This document shows positions 43,468 to 54,159 of a stretch of 64,000 nt of DNA, in pieces; the first letter of the stretch is position 1, and each line of letters begins with the position of its first letter. Under the pieces are notes generated by a model that made no database searches, was not told the origin of the DNA, and saw only the letters and a program-made list of their open reading frames with translations. The stretch is from positions 186,001-250,000 of the forward strand of contig CAVRWV010000009.1 of the NCBI GenBank assembly GCA_963724985.1, written 5' to 3'. The position numbers and the translations under genes were made by a program. The stretch comes from JAJPJE01 sp963724985. GTDB taxonomy: Bacteria > Acidobacteriota > Terriglobia > Terriglobales > Acidobacteriaceae.

Positions 43468-45792
43468 ATGTCACATCCCGAAATAGCGCCAGTTATTACT
43501 CCCGAACTCATACGAGAACACGGCATTACGCCGGATGAATTTCAGAAAATCCTGACCCTGCTTGGACGCCAACCCAGCCTGACAGAGCTGGGTATTTTTA
43601 GCGTTATGTGGAGCGAACATTGCTCCTACAAGTCCTCGCGCGTGCACCTGAAACGGCTGCCGACTCGTAGCCGTCGTGTGGTACAGGGCCCCGGCGAAAA
43701 TGCCGGCATTATCGACATCGGCGATGGCTGGGCATGCGCCTTCAAGATCGAGTCGCATAACCACCCGTCGTTTATTGAGCCTCTACAGGGTGCAGCGACC
43801 GGCGTGGGTGGCATTTTGCGCGACATCTTCACCATGGGCGCGCGTCCTGTGGCGGTGATGGATTCGCTGCGCTTTGGTCCGATCACCAAGGACCCGAAGG
43901 CCGACGAAGCCACGATTCACAAGAATCACTCGGTGCTGGAGGGCGTGGTCAGCGGCATCGCGCACTATGGCAACTGCTTCGGCGTGCCGAACCTGGGCGG
44001 CGAGACCAAGTTTGAAGACTGCTACTCGCAGAATCCGCTGGTAAATGCATTTGCGCTCGGATTAATGCGCCGCGACAAGATCTTCTATGCCAAGGCCTCG
44101 GGCGAAGGCAATCCGGTGATCTATGTGGGCTCGAAGACCGGCCGCGATGGCATTCACGGCGCGACCATGGCGAGCGAGGAGTTCAGCGAAGAATCCGAGG
44201 GGAAGCGTCCGAATGTGCAAGTGGGCGATCCGTTCCTGGAGAAGCTGCTGCTCGAAGCCTGCCTGGAAGCCATGGAGACCGGCGCAGTCGTTGGCATTCA
44301 GGATATGGGCGCCGCTGGGCTGACCTGCTCCACCTGCGAGATGGGTGGACGCGGTGGCGTAGGCGTGGAGATCGAGCTGGACCTGGTGCCGCAACGCGAA
44401 ACCGGCATGTCGCCTTACGAGATCATGCTGAGCGAGTCGCAGGAGCGGATGCTCCTGGTGGCCGAAAAGGGCCGCGAAGAAGAAGTGTTCAAAGTCTTCC
44501 AGAAGTGGGGACTGGACGCCGTCACCATCGGCCGCGTCATTGGCGAAAACAAGATGCGCGTGCTCGAGCACGGCAAAGTCGTCGCCGAAATCCCGAACCC
44601 CGCGCTCACCGATGAGGCTCCGCTGTACAAGCGTCCGCTGGAGCGCTGGGAACCGAAGGTCGATCGCGAAAAGCCGGAGCACATTGAACTGGGCAAAGGC
44701 GGCGATCTGACTGCGGCCTTGGAACAGCTGCTGGCGAGCCCGAACATCTGCTCAAAGAATTGGATCACCGAGCAATACGAATCCTACGTGCAGCTGACGG
44801 GCGTACAGCGTCCGGGTGGCGATGCGGGCGTGATTCGTATCAAAGGCAGCGATCGTGGCCTGGCGATGGCTCTCGATGGAAACGGCCGCTGGTGCTATCT
44901 CGATCCGAAGCTGGGCGCGATGCATGCCGTCGCGGAAGCGTGTCGCAACGTCGCCGTTACCGGCGCAACGCCCTTGGCGGCAACGAATTGCCTCAATTTT
45001 GGCAATCCGGAAAAGCCGCACATCATGTGGCAGTTCTCGCAGACGATCGACGGCCTGACCGCCGCTTGCGAAGAGCTGGACGTGCCTATCACGGGCGGTA
45101 ATGTCAGCTTCTACAACGAAACCCTGGGCGAGGGGATCTATCCCACGCCAGTTCTCGGGATCGTGGGCGTTCTGGAACGCATTTCCCGGATGCGCACTCC
45201 ACACTTCGAACATCCCGGGCGCTCGCTGGTCGTGTTGAGCGGTTCCGAACGCGGCGATCTGGTGGATGCTGAGACCGAGTTTGGCTCCTCCGAGTACGCC
45301 AAGGAAGTTCTCGGCGCTCTGTGGGGCTTCCCGCCGGCCCTGGAACTGGAGCACGAGGCTAACCTGCAGCGGTGCATCATCGACGCCATCAACCAGGGAT
45401 TCGTCGATTCGGCGCACGACCTCTCCGAGGGCGGGATTGCCGTGGCGCTGGCCGAAGCGGGCTTCCTGAACGGCATTGGAGCCCAGGTAGAGTTGAAATC
45501 AGACGACTTGCCTGCCGAGTACGTGCTGTTCGGCGAGGATGCCAGCCGCGTGCTGGTTTCGTGCGACCGGCAGCTACTCTCGCGAATCAAAGAAGTAGCG
45601 GGCAAGCACGGGGTTGCGGCCGAGGTCATCGGCGAAACAACAGCAGGCAATCTGGAGATTGTGGTTGACGGCCAGACGGTCGTCTCCGCACCAGTGTCGC
45701 AGTTGAAATCGGCATGGGAAGGCGCGCTCGCAAAAGCGCTGCATACCGAGACCGAAGAGCACCTGGTGCCGGAAGTTTTGCAGAAGAGCTAA
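43468..45792 (+). CDS. purL: Phosphoribosylformylglycinamidine synthase subunit PurL
   Basis: It catalyses FGAR to FGAM in purine synthesis as the large subunit of the PurLQS complex. 774 aa identifies the small-PurL class that needs separate PurQ and PurS, not seen here. Motifs: MWSEHCSYKSSR, GPGENAGIIDIGDGW, FKIESHNHPSFIEPLQGAAT and, in the second half, ITGGNVSFYNETLGEGIYPT. The start is ATG 43468. purF follows about 100 bp later in the same direction, so co-transcription is likely. Confidence 0.97.
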   Translation: MSHPEIAPVITPELIREHGITPDEFQKILTLLGRQPSLTELGIFSVMWSEHCSYKSSRVHLKRLPTRSRRVVQGPGENAGIIDIGDGWACAFKIESHNHPSFIEPLQGAATGVGGILRDIFTMGARPVAVMDSLRFGPITKDPKADEATIHKNHSVLEGVVSGIAHYGNCFGVPNLGGETKFEDCYSQNPLVNAFALGLMRRDKIFYAKASGEGNPVIYVGSKTGRDGIHGATMASEEFSEESEGKRPNVQVGDPFLEKLLLEACLEAMETGAVVGIQDMGAAGLTCSTCEMGGRGGVGVEIELDLVPQRETGMSPYEIMLSESQERMLLVAEKGREEEVFKVFQKWGLDAVTIGRVIGENKMRVLEHGKVVAEIPNPALTDEAPLYKRPLERWEPKVDREKPEHIELGKGGDLTAALEQLLASPNICSKNWITEQYESYVQLTGVQRPGGDAGVIRIKGSDRGLAMALDGNGRWCYLDPKLGAMHAVAEACRNVAVTGATPLAATNCLNFGNPEKPHIMWQFSQTIDGLTAACEELDVPITGGNVSFYNETLGEGIYPTPVLGIVGVLERISRMRTPHFEHPGRSLVVLSGSERGDLVDAETEFGSSEYAKEVLGALWGFPPALELEHEANLQRCIIDAINQGFVDSAHDLSEGGIAVALAEAGFLNGIGAQVELKSDDLPAEYVLFGEDASRVLVSCDRQLLSRIKEVAGKHGVAAEVIGETTAGNLEIVVDGQTVVSAPVSQLKSAWEGALAKALHTETEEHLVPEVLQKS

Positions 45793-45794
45793 TT

Positions 45795-45885
45795 TAGTTG
45801 GCAGTTGCTAGTTGTCAGTTGTTAGAACGGCGGTAGCGCCGGCTTTAGTCAACGAACAATGGAACATGAATGGGGCTTCAGCCCC
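45795..45885. repeat. YAGTTGY heptamer array and GGGGCT hairpin before purF
   Basis: TAGTTGG-CAGTTGC-TAGTTGT-CAGTTGT (45795-45822) starts 3 bp after the purL stop. Further on, GGGGCTTCAGCCCC (45872-45885) is a small hairpin ending 10 bp before the purF start, overlapping the region where a ribosome would bind. It could influence purF expression relative to purL; inference only. Confidence 0.65.
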
Positions 45886-45895
45886 AGAGGACTCA

Positions 45896-47329
<1,434 letters not shown>

Positions 47330-47367
47330 CGAGAACATGGCTATGTCGTGATGCCGGAGCAGCCGAA

Positions 47368-47673
47368 TCAGCGGCTCTGGCTGATCACCGCAATTTTGTA
47401 CACCAGCAGAATGGGTACGGTCCCGAGCGCGATCCAAGCGGACACCGTATAGCGCCGAAAAAAGTAGAAGGTCACAGCCGCCCAGCAGGAACACGCAGCG
47501 ATCAAAGCGCCGCCGACATAAAGCACAGCCAACGCAATCGAGAAGTTCGTGCCATCGACGTGCCTGAGCCGGAAGAACTCCCCCAGAGTCCTGACGACGA
47601 TAAGAAATTCAATCGTGATTCCTATCTGAGCCCACCGTTCTTTGGTCACGCGGAAGATTGTAGCCTGGGACAA
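47368..47673 (-). CDS. Small membrane protein between purF and a purF-end duplicate
   Basis: 101 aa with about three hydrophobic segments (GITIEFLIVVRTLGEFF, IALAVLYVGGALIAACSCWA, AWIALGTVPILLVYKIAV). No recognised family. It reads opposite to purF, and its TTG start overlaps the left edge of the purF 3'-end copy at 47671. It occupies the whole segment between the two copies, so it may be cargo of a small insertion. Confidence 0.5.
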   Translation of the reverse strand: MSQATIFRVTKERWAQIGITIEFLIVVRTLGEFFRLRHVDGTNFSIALAVLYVGGALIAACSCWAAVTFYFFRRYTVSAWIALGTVPILLVYKIAVISQSR

Positions 47674-47739
47674 CTATCCAACGAACTTTGTCGATGCGAG
47701 CGAGATTCAGCCGGTGGCTGCTGTGGTGAAGGTCTAGCG
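47671..47739 (+). repeat. Duplicate of the purF 3' end
   Basis: 69 bp match 47263-47331 at 63 of 69 positions. The copy keeps the purF frame and ends in a stop (TAG in place of TAA); differences include Val to Ala, Arg to Gln, Ala to Val and two silent changes. It looks like a displaced original end, or the remnant of a second purF. Confidence 0.85.
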
Positions 47740-47755
47740 CGGCGAGGAGAACTGC

Positions 47756-47786
47756 AGATCCCTCGCTTCGCTCGTGATGACAAATA
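47756..47786. repeat. CTTCGCTCGnGATGACA repeat
   Basis: GATCCCTCGCTTCGCTCGTG followed by ATGACA. Related sequences occur at about 49785-49828 and 52820-52861. On the minus strand it produces the spurious peptide HHERSEGSA. A dispersed repeat of unknown role. Confidence 0.6.
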
Positions 47787-47868
47787 ACAAACCATGACTG
47801 CACCACTCGATCCGATAGAAGGCTTAAAATGGGCCAACTGTCCGACAAGCACTTCTGCGTGAGGGACC

Positions 47869-48384
47869 ATGTTCCAGTTTGTGTTCGCCGTCATTCCGTT
47901 TCTCGCAGCCTCGCTGCATATCGCCCTGTCATCCGAACGGCGACACAGCGCGGCTAGAATTGCTGAGACCTACCTCGTCTACTTCTTCTTTATCTACGTA
48001 GGACTGATGGGATTGCTGACCGCTTATGCCCACGTCTTGCGTCCGCTGCAGACTTCAGCGTCCATCGGTTGGCAGCCCAGTCCGTTCGAATATGAAGTCG
48101 GCATGGCTGACCTCACCATTGGAATTCTAGGAGTTCTGTGCTTCTGGATTCGCGGCAACTTCTGGTTGGCAACCGCAATCGCGAATGCTGTCTGGCTGCT
48201 GGGAGATGCCATTGGGCACATCCGGGAGATCGTTCTGAACGGAAACCATGCCGCGAACAATGCTGGCCTGTTTCTCTATACGGAACTGGCGATTCCGCTC
48301 TTGATCCTCCTCCTCACGGTGTATCACCGTACCGCAAATGAACGAGCGGAATCAGATGTTCGGCAACCAGTGCATCATCTTTGA
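47869..48384 (+). CDS. Multi-pass membrane protein, DUF6790-like
   Basis: 171 aa with four to five hydrophobic segments (FAVIPFLAASLHIAL, YLVYFFFIYVGLMGLLTAY, DLTIGILGVLCFWI, AIPLLILLLTVY). The conserved-looking QPSPFEYEVGMADLTIGILG and NAVWLLGDAIGHIREI fit DUF6790. The function is unknown; a resemblance to MFS- or DoxX-like segments is superficial. The start is ATG 47869. Confidence 0.7.
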   Translation: MFQFVFAVIPFLAASLHIALSSERRHSAARIAETYLVYFFFIYVGLMGLLTAYAHVLRPLQTSASIGWQPSPFEYEVGMADLTIGILGVLCFWIRGNFWLATAIANAVWLLGDAIGHIREIVLNGNHAANNAGLFLYTELAIPLLILLLTVYHRTANERAESDVRQPVHHL

Positions 48385-48441
48385 TTCTGATCCGCAACAC
48401 CCCGGCAAGTTGCATATGAGGATGGCAGACAGGAGAAACAC

Positions 48442-48876
48442 ATGAGCAAAGTGATGGAGAGATTAGAAGCTGCACAGCGGAAGGCCATGGCAATCAGACC
48501 CCCGGTGGGAGGATTTCCTTATCTGGCAGAGACACTTCGCCAGGCAGGTTTTACGCGCAATATCTGGAGTCTGCCATCGGCCCAAAGCCTCTTCATCACG
48601 AAAGAAGGTTCGGTTGTCACGCAGGGCACTCCCTTGGTATCCGGCACCGTGGACGTGCCGCAATTTGACCGCGAAGCGCTCATCGCTGCCCTGCGCACAG
48701 ATCAGGCTGGCAACAGTACATTCCCTGAATTTCTAGCCGCATCCTGGCGTGCGGGAGTTGTTCGATACGACGTCGATTTCAACGCCCGCACCGTCTCCTA
48801 CCGGGCTGTAATGGCGAGGAGTACGTCGAGAAATACCCCGCCGTTGACGTGGAATGAGGAGAACACAACGAGTTGA
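48442..48876 (+). CDS. DUF1398 family protein, C-terminal frameshift
   Basis: About 138-144 aa. Family marks: ETLRQAGFTRNIWSLPSAQS and FLAASWRAGVVRYDVDFNAR, as in E. coli YbcV. As read, the tail diverges after TVSYR. Adding one G to the GGG at about 48803-48805 gives RGCNGEEYVEKYPAVDVE and a stop at 48855-48857, exactly the family ending. An AGGAG site precedes ATG 48442. The function is unknown. Confidence 0.85.
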   Translation: MSKVMERLEAAQRKAMAIRPPVGGFPYLAETLRQAGFTRNIWSLPSAQSLFITKEGSVVTQGTPLVSGTVDVPQFDREALIAALRTDQAGNSTFPEFLAASWRAGVVRYDVDFNARTVSYRAVMARSTSRNTPPLTWNEENTTS

Positions 48877-48929
48877 GAGCAGGCTCCGATACGTTTAGGT
48901 GGTGCGACACGCGCGTTCACGCGAAACGT

Positions 48930-49040
48930 CTGCCCATCTCCTTGCCCTCGCCCTGGTAGCGCTACCGGTAATGATCGAGCGTGGTCTGCCAGCCCTGGGT
49001 TGCATTCGCGCCGGAGAAGAACGTCAGATCGAGTGGCCGT
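48930..49040 (-). pseudogene. Decayed fragment of a SnoaL-like gene
   Basis: The segment is closely similar to 50058-50170, part of the intact gene at 49893-50333. In the minus frame it reads LDLTFFSGANATQGWQTTLD, but CAG has become TAG after DHYR, and both flanks lack the rest of the gene. It is a truncated duplicate. Confidence 0.8.
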
Positions 49041-49049
49041 CAACAGGAA

Positions 49050-49697
49050 TCACCGATGGCAATCGTCGCCTGCTATCTTCAACGTTCGTTTAGATTCTTT
49101 TCCGCCGGTCCATGTGCGAATTGTTCGAGTGAAAGTTGTCCATTTCCCGTCGGTTCCTTGCTGGCTCTCGATGCGAATGGGTTTGAGCTCATCGTTCACC
49201 CATCGGTACAAGCCGCTCTCGTAGGCACACCCAGCTTGCCCGCTATTTACGTATGTTGTGACCTCTTTCGTGCGGCAGACAACCTGCTTGAAGGGAAGTT
49301 CAGAGAATTGTTGATACTGAACGAATCTCTCTGTATTCGGGTTGAATAGGTACAAGTGGTACCAAGAATCACCGTGTACGCCCGTTGAGAACTCGACGAG
49401 TAAATCCTTGTAGCCGTCGCAGTTGATGTCGCGCAACTGAATCGCTCCGCGCAAATCACGGACGCGTGGTACATCATCGCCACTCAGATGAATCGTCTGG
49501 AGCGTCTTACCACCATGACGAATGCCAATGGAGCGGATGGTGATAAATCCATTCGCTTTGTCTTTTGTGCCGCTGTACTCGATTAGGAAAGGCGAATTAG
49601 TGGAACGAAGAATCCTCCCAAAGGGCACAATTTGTGAATGCCCGATACTGGCACAAATCAGCATCGCCAGCAGCAGTATGGGGCGAAGAACCTTCAT
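49050..49697 (-). CDS. Secreted protein with FG-GAP-like calcium motif
   Basis: 215 aa with signal peptide MKVLRPILLLAMLICASIGH. The mature part contains IQLRDINCDGYKDLLVEFST, a DxNxDGxxD-like calcium loop as in FG-GAP/VCBS repeats, and a cysteine-containing C-terminal region (QAGCAYESGLYRWVN). It resembles XAC2610-type proteins but I am not sure. It was apparently placed next to, or inserted within, a duplicated SnoaL-like locus. Confidence 0.65.
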   Translation of the reverse strand: MKVLRPILLLAMLICASIGHSQIVPFGRILRSTNSPFLIEYSGTKDKANGFITIRSIGIRHGGKTLQTIHLSGDDVPRVRDLRGAIQLRDINCDGYKDLLVEFSTGVHGDSWYHLYLFNPNTERFVQYQQFSELPFKQVVCRTKEVTTYVNSGQAGCAYESGLYRWVNDELKPIRIESQQGTDGKWTTFTRTIRTWTGGKESKRTLKIAGDDCHR

Positions 49698-49892
49698 GGC
49701 GGCATTGTACGCGGCGAAGGTCAGAGCAACTTAAGTTAGCACCCAGAAATTCCCGCCGTAATGAGTTCGTGCCGACTGAATAGGCTTCCCTCGGGATGAC
49801 AGTTCCTCGCTACGCTCGGAAATACGCAACGTTTGAACGAGTCGCGCATCGGCGGTTCTCGCGAAACGGGTAACGTGAAACTCGAAACATCT

Positions 49893-50333
49893 TCACGATG
49901 TGTGATCGTGCACGATCCGCCATCCCTCCGGAAATTTCTTCAGCACCAGCGTGAACAGCCCGCCTTCTTCTTTGCCTGACTTCATCACCAGGTGCCAGTG
50001 TCCGCGGACGAAGGCCGCGTCCGTTCCCAGCAGATCGACATACAGATCGTAGAAGTCGAGCTTGCCCATCTCTTTGCCTTCGCCCTGGTAGCGCTGTCGG
50101 TAATGATCCAGCGTGGTCTGCCAGCCCGTGGTTGCGTTCGTGCCCGAGAAGAAGGTCAGATCAGGCGAGCGCCAATATCCCCGCATGAAACCTTCGAGAT
50201 CATGCGCGTTCCACGCGTCTACCTGCGTTTGTAAAAGATGGCGGATTGCCAGTTTCTCGGAATCGGCGGGACTGACTTGCTGCGCGCATGCAAATGACGC
50301 GCAGAGCACGAAAGCAATCAAGATTGGACGCAT
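49893..50333 (-). CDS. Exported SnoaL/DUF4440-like protein
   Basis: 146 aa. Signal peptide MRPILIAFVLCASFACAQ. The cystatin/NTF2-like fold is suggested by LLQTQVDAWNAHDLEGFMRG, SPDLTFFSGTNATTGWQTTL and VRGHWHLVMKSGKEEGGLFT, ending GWRIVHDHTS, which matches DUF4440 / SnoaL-like proteins. No catalytic role can be assigned. ATG 50333 is chosen over a long upstream frame that would overlap the kinase promoter. A truncated copy lies at 48930-49040. Confidence 0.88.
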   Translation of the reverse strand: MRPILIAFVLCASFACAQQVSPADSEKLAIRHLLQTQVDAWNAHDLEGFMRGYWRSPDLTFFSGTNATTGWQTTLDHYRQRYQGEGKEMGKLDFYDLYVDLLGTDAAFVRGHWHLVMKSGKEEGGLFTLVLKKFPEGWRIVHDHTS

Positions 50334-50483
50334 AGGACACTCACCGTTGGTAACAGAGTTTATCAAGGTACTTTGGTCACCAGTCGGGTCAAAAGCGGGG
50401 AGAACGCGGCTATGCTTGCAGTGTTTCTTCGTACTGGCAGGAAGTTTGACACTTTTTGTCCAGATGACGACGATGAGGACTGG

Positions 50484-52398
50484 ATGACTCCCGAAAAGGT
50501 TGGGCGCTACCTGATAACTGGAGAGCTTGGCAAGGGCGCAATGGGAGTCGTGTATCGGGCGACTGACCCCAATATCGGCCGCACTCTGGCCCTTAAAACA
50601 ATGCGGCTCGACATTCACGGCGCCAACAGCGGCGACATGCTGAAGCGCTTCCAGAACGAAGCACGCGCGGCGGGAGTTTTGAACCATCGCAACATTGTCA
50701 CCATTTATGACGCGGGCGAAGCCGATGGCATGTTCTACATTGCCATGGAGTTCATTGCCGGCGCGACGCTCGCCGGTTTGCTGCGGGATCGCAGGACTCT
50801 TCCCCCGATGGAAGCCGCCGATATCGGCGCGCAGATTTGCGAAGGTCTCGATTACGCGCACTACAAGGGCGTGATCCATCGCGACATCAAGCCGGCCAAC
50901 ATCATGATCGCGGGCGACGGCAACGTGAAGATCATGGACTTCGGCATCGCCAAGGCTGGAGCCGGACTTACGCATACGGGCGAAGTGCTAGGCACGCCAA
51001 ATTACATGTCACCTGAGCAGGTACGCGGGCGCGTGCTCGATGGCCGCACCGATCTGTTCTCGACCGGCGTGATGCTCTACGAAATGCTGACCGGCGAGAA
51101 GCCGTTCAACGCGAACAGCGTCACGACCATCATCTACAAGATCATCAATGAAGTACCTCCGCCACCGCGCGAGTTGGATGCGTCGATTCCTTCCGGCATG
51201 AGCGCCGTGATTGCCAAGGCGATGGCGAAGTCGCCCGACGAGCGCTATCAGAGCGGATCGGCGATGGCGGCGGCGCTGGAAGATCCATTCACGCTGTCGA
51301 ACGAATTGGTAGCAGGAACCGCCGACGGCGCTGCGGTTACCACGCATTTCTTTTCCGCGACTGGTTCGAGTCAGCGCCGCAGGGATACAAAACACGATCA
51401 GCGGGACGGCTGTGCTCACTCCGGTGGCAGTTGCGGAGCCGGCATTCACGCCCGCCGTGGTGCTCGACACCACTTCGCGCCGGAGCGAGCCGCCGGTAGA
51501 ACTCGCGAAAACCGCTGCACCGCCTCCGCCAACGGAAAAGACTATTTACGCTCCGCCAGTCCATCCTACGGTGGTAAAGAACGTCGTTCCGATAACAACG
51601 AGCAAGGGCGGACAAGGGTTTGTATTTGCCCTGGTCGCGTTCGCCGTAGTTTGTCTTCTGGGGATGGCGAATGCTGCGCGAAAGCATAAGAAGGAATTAG
51701 CCGTAGCGGAGACGAAGCCCGTGGCGGTGCAATCCGCTCCGGCCGTGGCGAGCTCTGCTCCGGCTGCGAAAGCTATAGCTCCAGTTCAGAAAGCGGCGCT
51801 GGTTTCCGAGGCTCCTGCTCAAGCGGAGCCAAAGCTCGAGTCTGTGAAACTGGAGACCACTGAACCCAAAAGCTCCGCGAGTGTCGCGCCGAAGAAGCGC
51901 GAATCTTATCTCTCGCTGAACAGCGATCCGGTGGGAGCGGAGATTATGGTGGACGGGATTCCGACCGGACTCATGACGCCTACGACGCTTACTGTCGGTC
52001 CGGGGCAGCACAAAGTGTTGCTGCACAAGGCTGGATATCGCTGGGTGGAGACGCTCGCCGATGCGGGCGCCGGGCAGACCGTGAATTTCGCGCCGCAACT
52101 TCAGCCAGCCAACGCCTTTGGACGCGAGAAGACGCGGCTCGCCGCGTGGCGCACATTTGAACAGACGGGCCAGCTACCTGCGGGAAAGGGCGGGCTGCAG
52201 ATTCGTACCAATCCTCCGGGCGCGCAGATCACTGTGAATGACATTCCGGTGCCGCGTGCAACTCCGTTCCGCTTTCCAGTGGCTCCGGGAACCTATCGCG
52301 TGCGTCTGAGCATGGACGGCTACTACGCGATCACGAAGATTGTGCAGGTGGACGCGGGAAGTCTGAGTACCGTAGTCGAGACGCTGCAGGCAAAGTAA
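50484..52398 (+). CDS. Ser/Thr protein kinase with TM segment and two PEGA domains, frameshifted
   Basis: The kinase domain (about 8-270) has the Gly loop GELGKGAMGVVYRA, Lys38, catalytic HRDIKPANI (132-140), DFG (152-154) and GTPNYMSPEQVRGR. The first frame turns non-family after FFSATGSS near 51370 and stops at 51689. The second frame continues from about the same place (NTISGTAVLTPVAVAEPAF), with a membrane segment GFVFALVAFAVVCLLGMANA and two PEGA domains (LSLNSDPVGAEIMVDGIPTG; LQIRTNPPGAQITVNDIPVP) to 52398. Dropping one base near 51370 joins them. A PknB-type receptor kinase sensing at the envelope is likely. Confidence 0.88.
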
Positions 52399-52433
52399 GG
52401 CTGCTTCCTATCGCATTCCGAGGCCTGAATAAC

Positions 52434-52760
52434 TTGGCAAACGCACAATTGAAATCTGTTTTGCCCAAACAGGAAGCGAGCTCATGGCCGCCTTGGCTGG
52501 AAAACTGTGCTCTCATCGGCTGCATCGCCGTGGGTGCGACATGCGATTGGTATTGTGCTTACGAATGGTTTTTGGAACAAAGCCCCGTCTTTTCCGCGAC
52601 CGTTATCGCTCGAATGCTCCTGATTGTTGTATCGTGCGCACTAGTGGGCATTCTTACCGTCGTTTTGGGCAAGAAGAAATGGCAACTAGGTATCGTAACC
52701 TTCTTCGGTGTGTCTGCTAATTTCAGTGGCTTGATGCTTTTATCCTGGGTCCGCCGCTGA
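52434..52760 (+). CDS. Small hypothetical membrane protein
   Basis: 108 aa with TTG start 52434. Hydrophobic segments: CALIGCIAVGATCDWYCAYE, ATVIARMLLIVVSCALVGIL and LGIVTFFGVSANFSGLMLLS. No recognised family. It follows the kinase gene by 35 bp and could share its transcript. Moderate coding confidence because of length and the weak start. Confidence 0.5.
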   Translation: MANAQLKSVLPKQEASSWPPWLENCALIGCIAVGATCDWYCAYEWFLEQSPVFSATVIARMLLIVVSCALVGILTVVLGKKKWQLGIVTFFGVSANFSGLMLLSWVRR

Positions 52761-52890
52761 ATCGCAGCGCAGACGCCGCAGATCGCAGTCGGATGCTGTG
52801 AGAGTTCCGGCTGAGTAGGGCTCCCTCGACTCGGGCATCCGCCCTCGCTCGGGATGACAGCCGTGAAAATATAGCCACGGCGAGCTGCAT

Positions 52891-54009
52891 CTACCCGCAG
52901 TATTTCTTGTGCTGCTCCAGAATGAAGTGATCCGTCATCCCCGCGACATAGTCGCACACGATGCGCGCCAGCGGCTCTGCTTCGGTCTGCGCTTTCTCCT
53001 GGTAGGTGCGCGGAAGGTCTTCCGGATGCGCCAGCCAGTGCGCGAACAACTCCAGCACTACTTCTTCGCCGTGCTCCTTGCGTTCGACTAATTCTTCGCT
53101 GTAGTAGAGATTGCGATAGAGGAACTGCTTGGCCTGGCGCCGCTCTTCGTCGACTTCCGCGCTGAACGCGGCCAGGCGCTCCGGATGCCGGCGAACGTCT
53201 TCGAGCGTCTGAACGCCACTGGCGGTGATGCGGCGCTGGGTGTTCGTGATCAGGTCGGTCACCATGCGATTCAGCATTCGGCGCAGCGCCTCGTTGAACT
53301 GGAGCTTTTCGATCGCATCGGGATAGAGACGCTGCGCATCGGCGAAAGAGCGCGCAAACAGCGGTAAACCTGCACGAATCTTTTCGACGGTCAGGATGTG
53401 CGACTCGTAGCCATCGTCGAGATCGGCGGTGTTGTAGGCGACTTCGTCGGTGAGATCGATCAACTGCGCCTCGAGCGGAGGCCGCTGGTCGAGCAGATAC
53501 TCGGCGAGTTCAGGATGCGCGGCAGCATCGTAATCATGCGAGTGCTTGATGATGCCCTCGCGCACTTCGAAGGTGAGGTTCAGTCCACGAAAGGCCGCGT
53601 AGCGAAGCTCGAAATCTTCCACGATGCGCAGCGCGTGCAGATTGTGATCGAAGAGCAGTCCCTGCGCGCGCATTGCCTGATCGAGCGCCTGTTCGCCGGC
53701 GTGTCCAAACGGCGGATGCCCGATGTCGTGCACGAGCGCCAGTACTTCCACCAGATCGGCGTTCAGGTGCAGCTGCTCGGCGATGGTGCGCGAGATTTGC
53801 GAGACCTCGAGCGTATGCGTCAGTCGATTGCGGAAGTGATCGGAGAGGCGTCCGGTGAAAACCTGCGTCTTATCTTCCAGACGGCGGAAAGCGCGCGCGT
53901 GGATGACACGATCGCGGTCACGCTGGTAGTCATTGCGATAGGGATGCGGCGGTTCCGGATAGCGGCGTCCGCGTGACTGCTCGACTCGCACAGCGTAAGG
54001 GGCGAGCAT
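52891..54009 (-). CDS. dgt: Deoxyguanosinetriphosphate triphosphohydrolase-like protein
   Basis: An HD-domain dNTPase hydrolysing dNTP to deoxynucleoside plus triphosphate. Motifs: ARAFRRLEDKTQVFTGRLSD, RNRLTHTLEVSQI (H), ALVHDIGHPPFGHAGE (HD plus the following H) and IDLTDEVAYNTADLDDGY (the final D). The C-terminal MTDHFILEQHKKY is typical. 372 aa from ATG 54009, which suits the shorter type 2 dGTPase family; in-frame TTG-type start 54069 would extend into a repeat. Confidence 0.94.
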   Translation of the reverse strand: MLAPYAVRVEQSRGRRYPEPPHPYRNDYQRDRDRVIHARAFRRLEDKTQVFTGRLSDHFRNRLTHTLEVSQISRTIAEQLHLNADLVEVLALVHDIGHPPFGHAGEQALDQAMRAQGLLFDHNLHALRIVEDFELRYAAFRGLNLTFEVREGIIKHSHDYDAAAHPELAEYLLDQRPPLEAQLIDLTDEVAYNTADLDDGYESHILTVEKIRAGLPLFARSFADAQRLYPDAIEKLQFNEALRRMLNRMVTDLITNTQRRITASGVQTLEDVRRHPERLAAFSAEVDEERRQAKQFLYRNLYYSEELVERKEHGEEVVLELFAHWLAHPEDLPRTYQEKAQTEAEPLARIVCDYVAGMTDHFILEQHKKYCG

Positions 54010-54041
54010 GGTTTCAGTGTACGGGATCAGCGTTGCTGTGT

Positions 54042-54128
54042 CAGTTGGCAGTTGTGCTTCCAAGCCCAAGGGGTAGCTGGTAGCTAGTGGCTCAAGAGAC
54101 TTATGAGCTACTTGCTATCGGCTACCCC
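54042..54128. repeat. Heptamer inverted array
   Basis: CAGTTGG-CAGTTGT (54042-54055), then GGGGTAGCTGGTAGCTAG (54070-54087) opposed by GCTACTT-GCTATCG-GCTACCC-C (54107-54128). Seven-bp period; the outer GGGGTAGC / GCTACCCC are complementary. It lies between dgt and the TPR gene 3' end and resembles the array at 41841. Confidence 0.75.
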
Positions 54129-54159
54129 ATTGAACAAAACAGTCGCTATCCCGCCCGAA

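Noticed and set aside
50334..50975. N-terminal extension of the SnoaL-like protein
   Set aside because: It is antisense to the kinase domain; a signal peptide starts at 50333.
47756..52861. Conserved peptide HHERSEGSA as a gene product
   Set aside because: It is a translated dispersed DNA repeat (CTTCGCTCGGGATGACA family).
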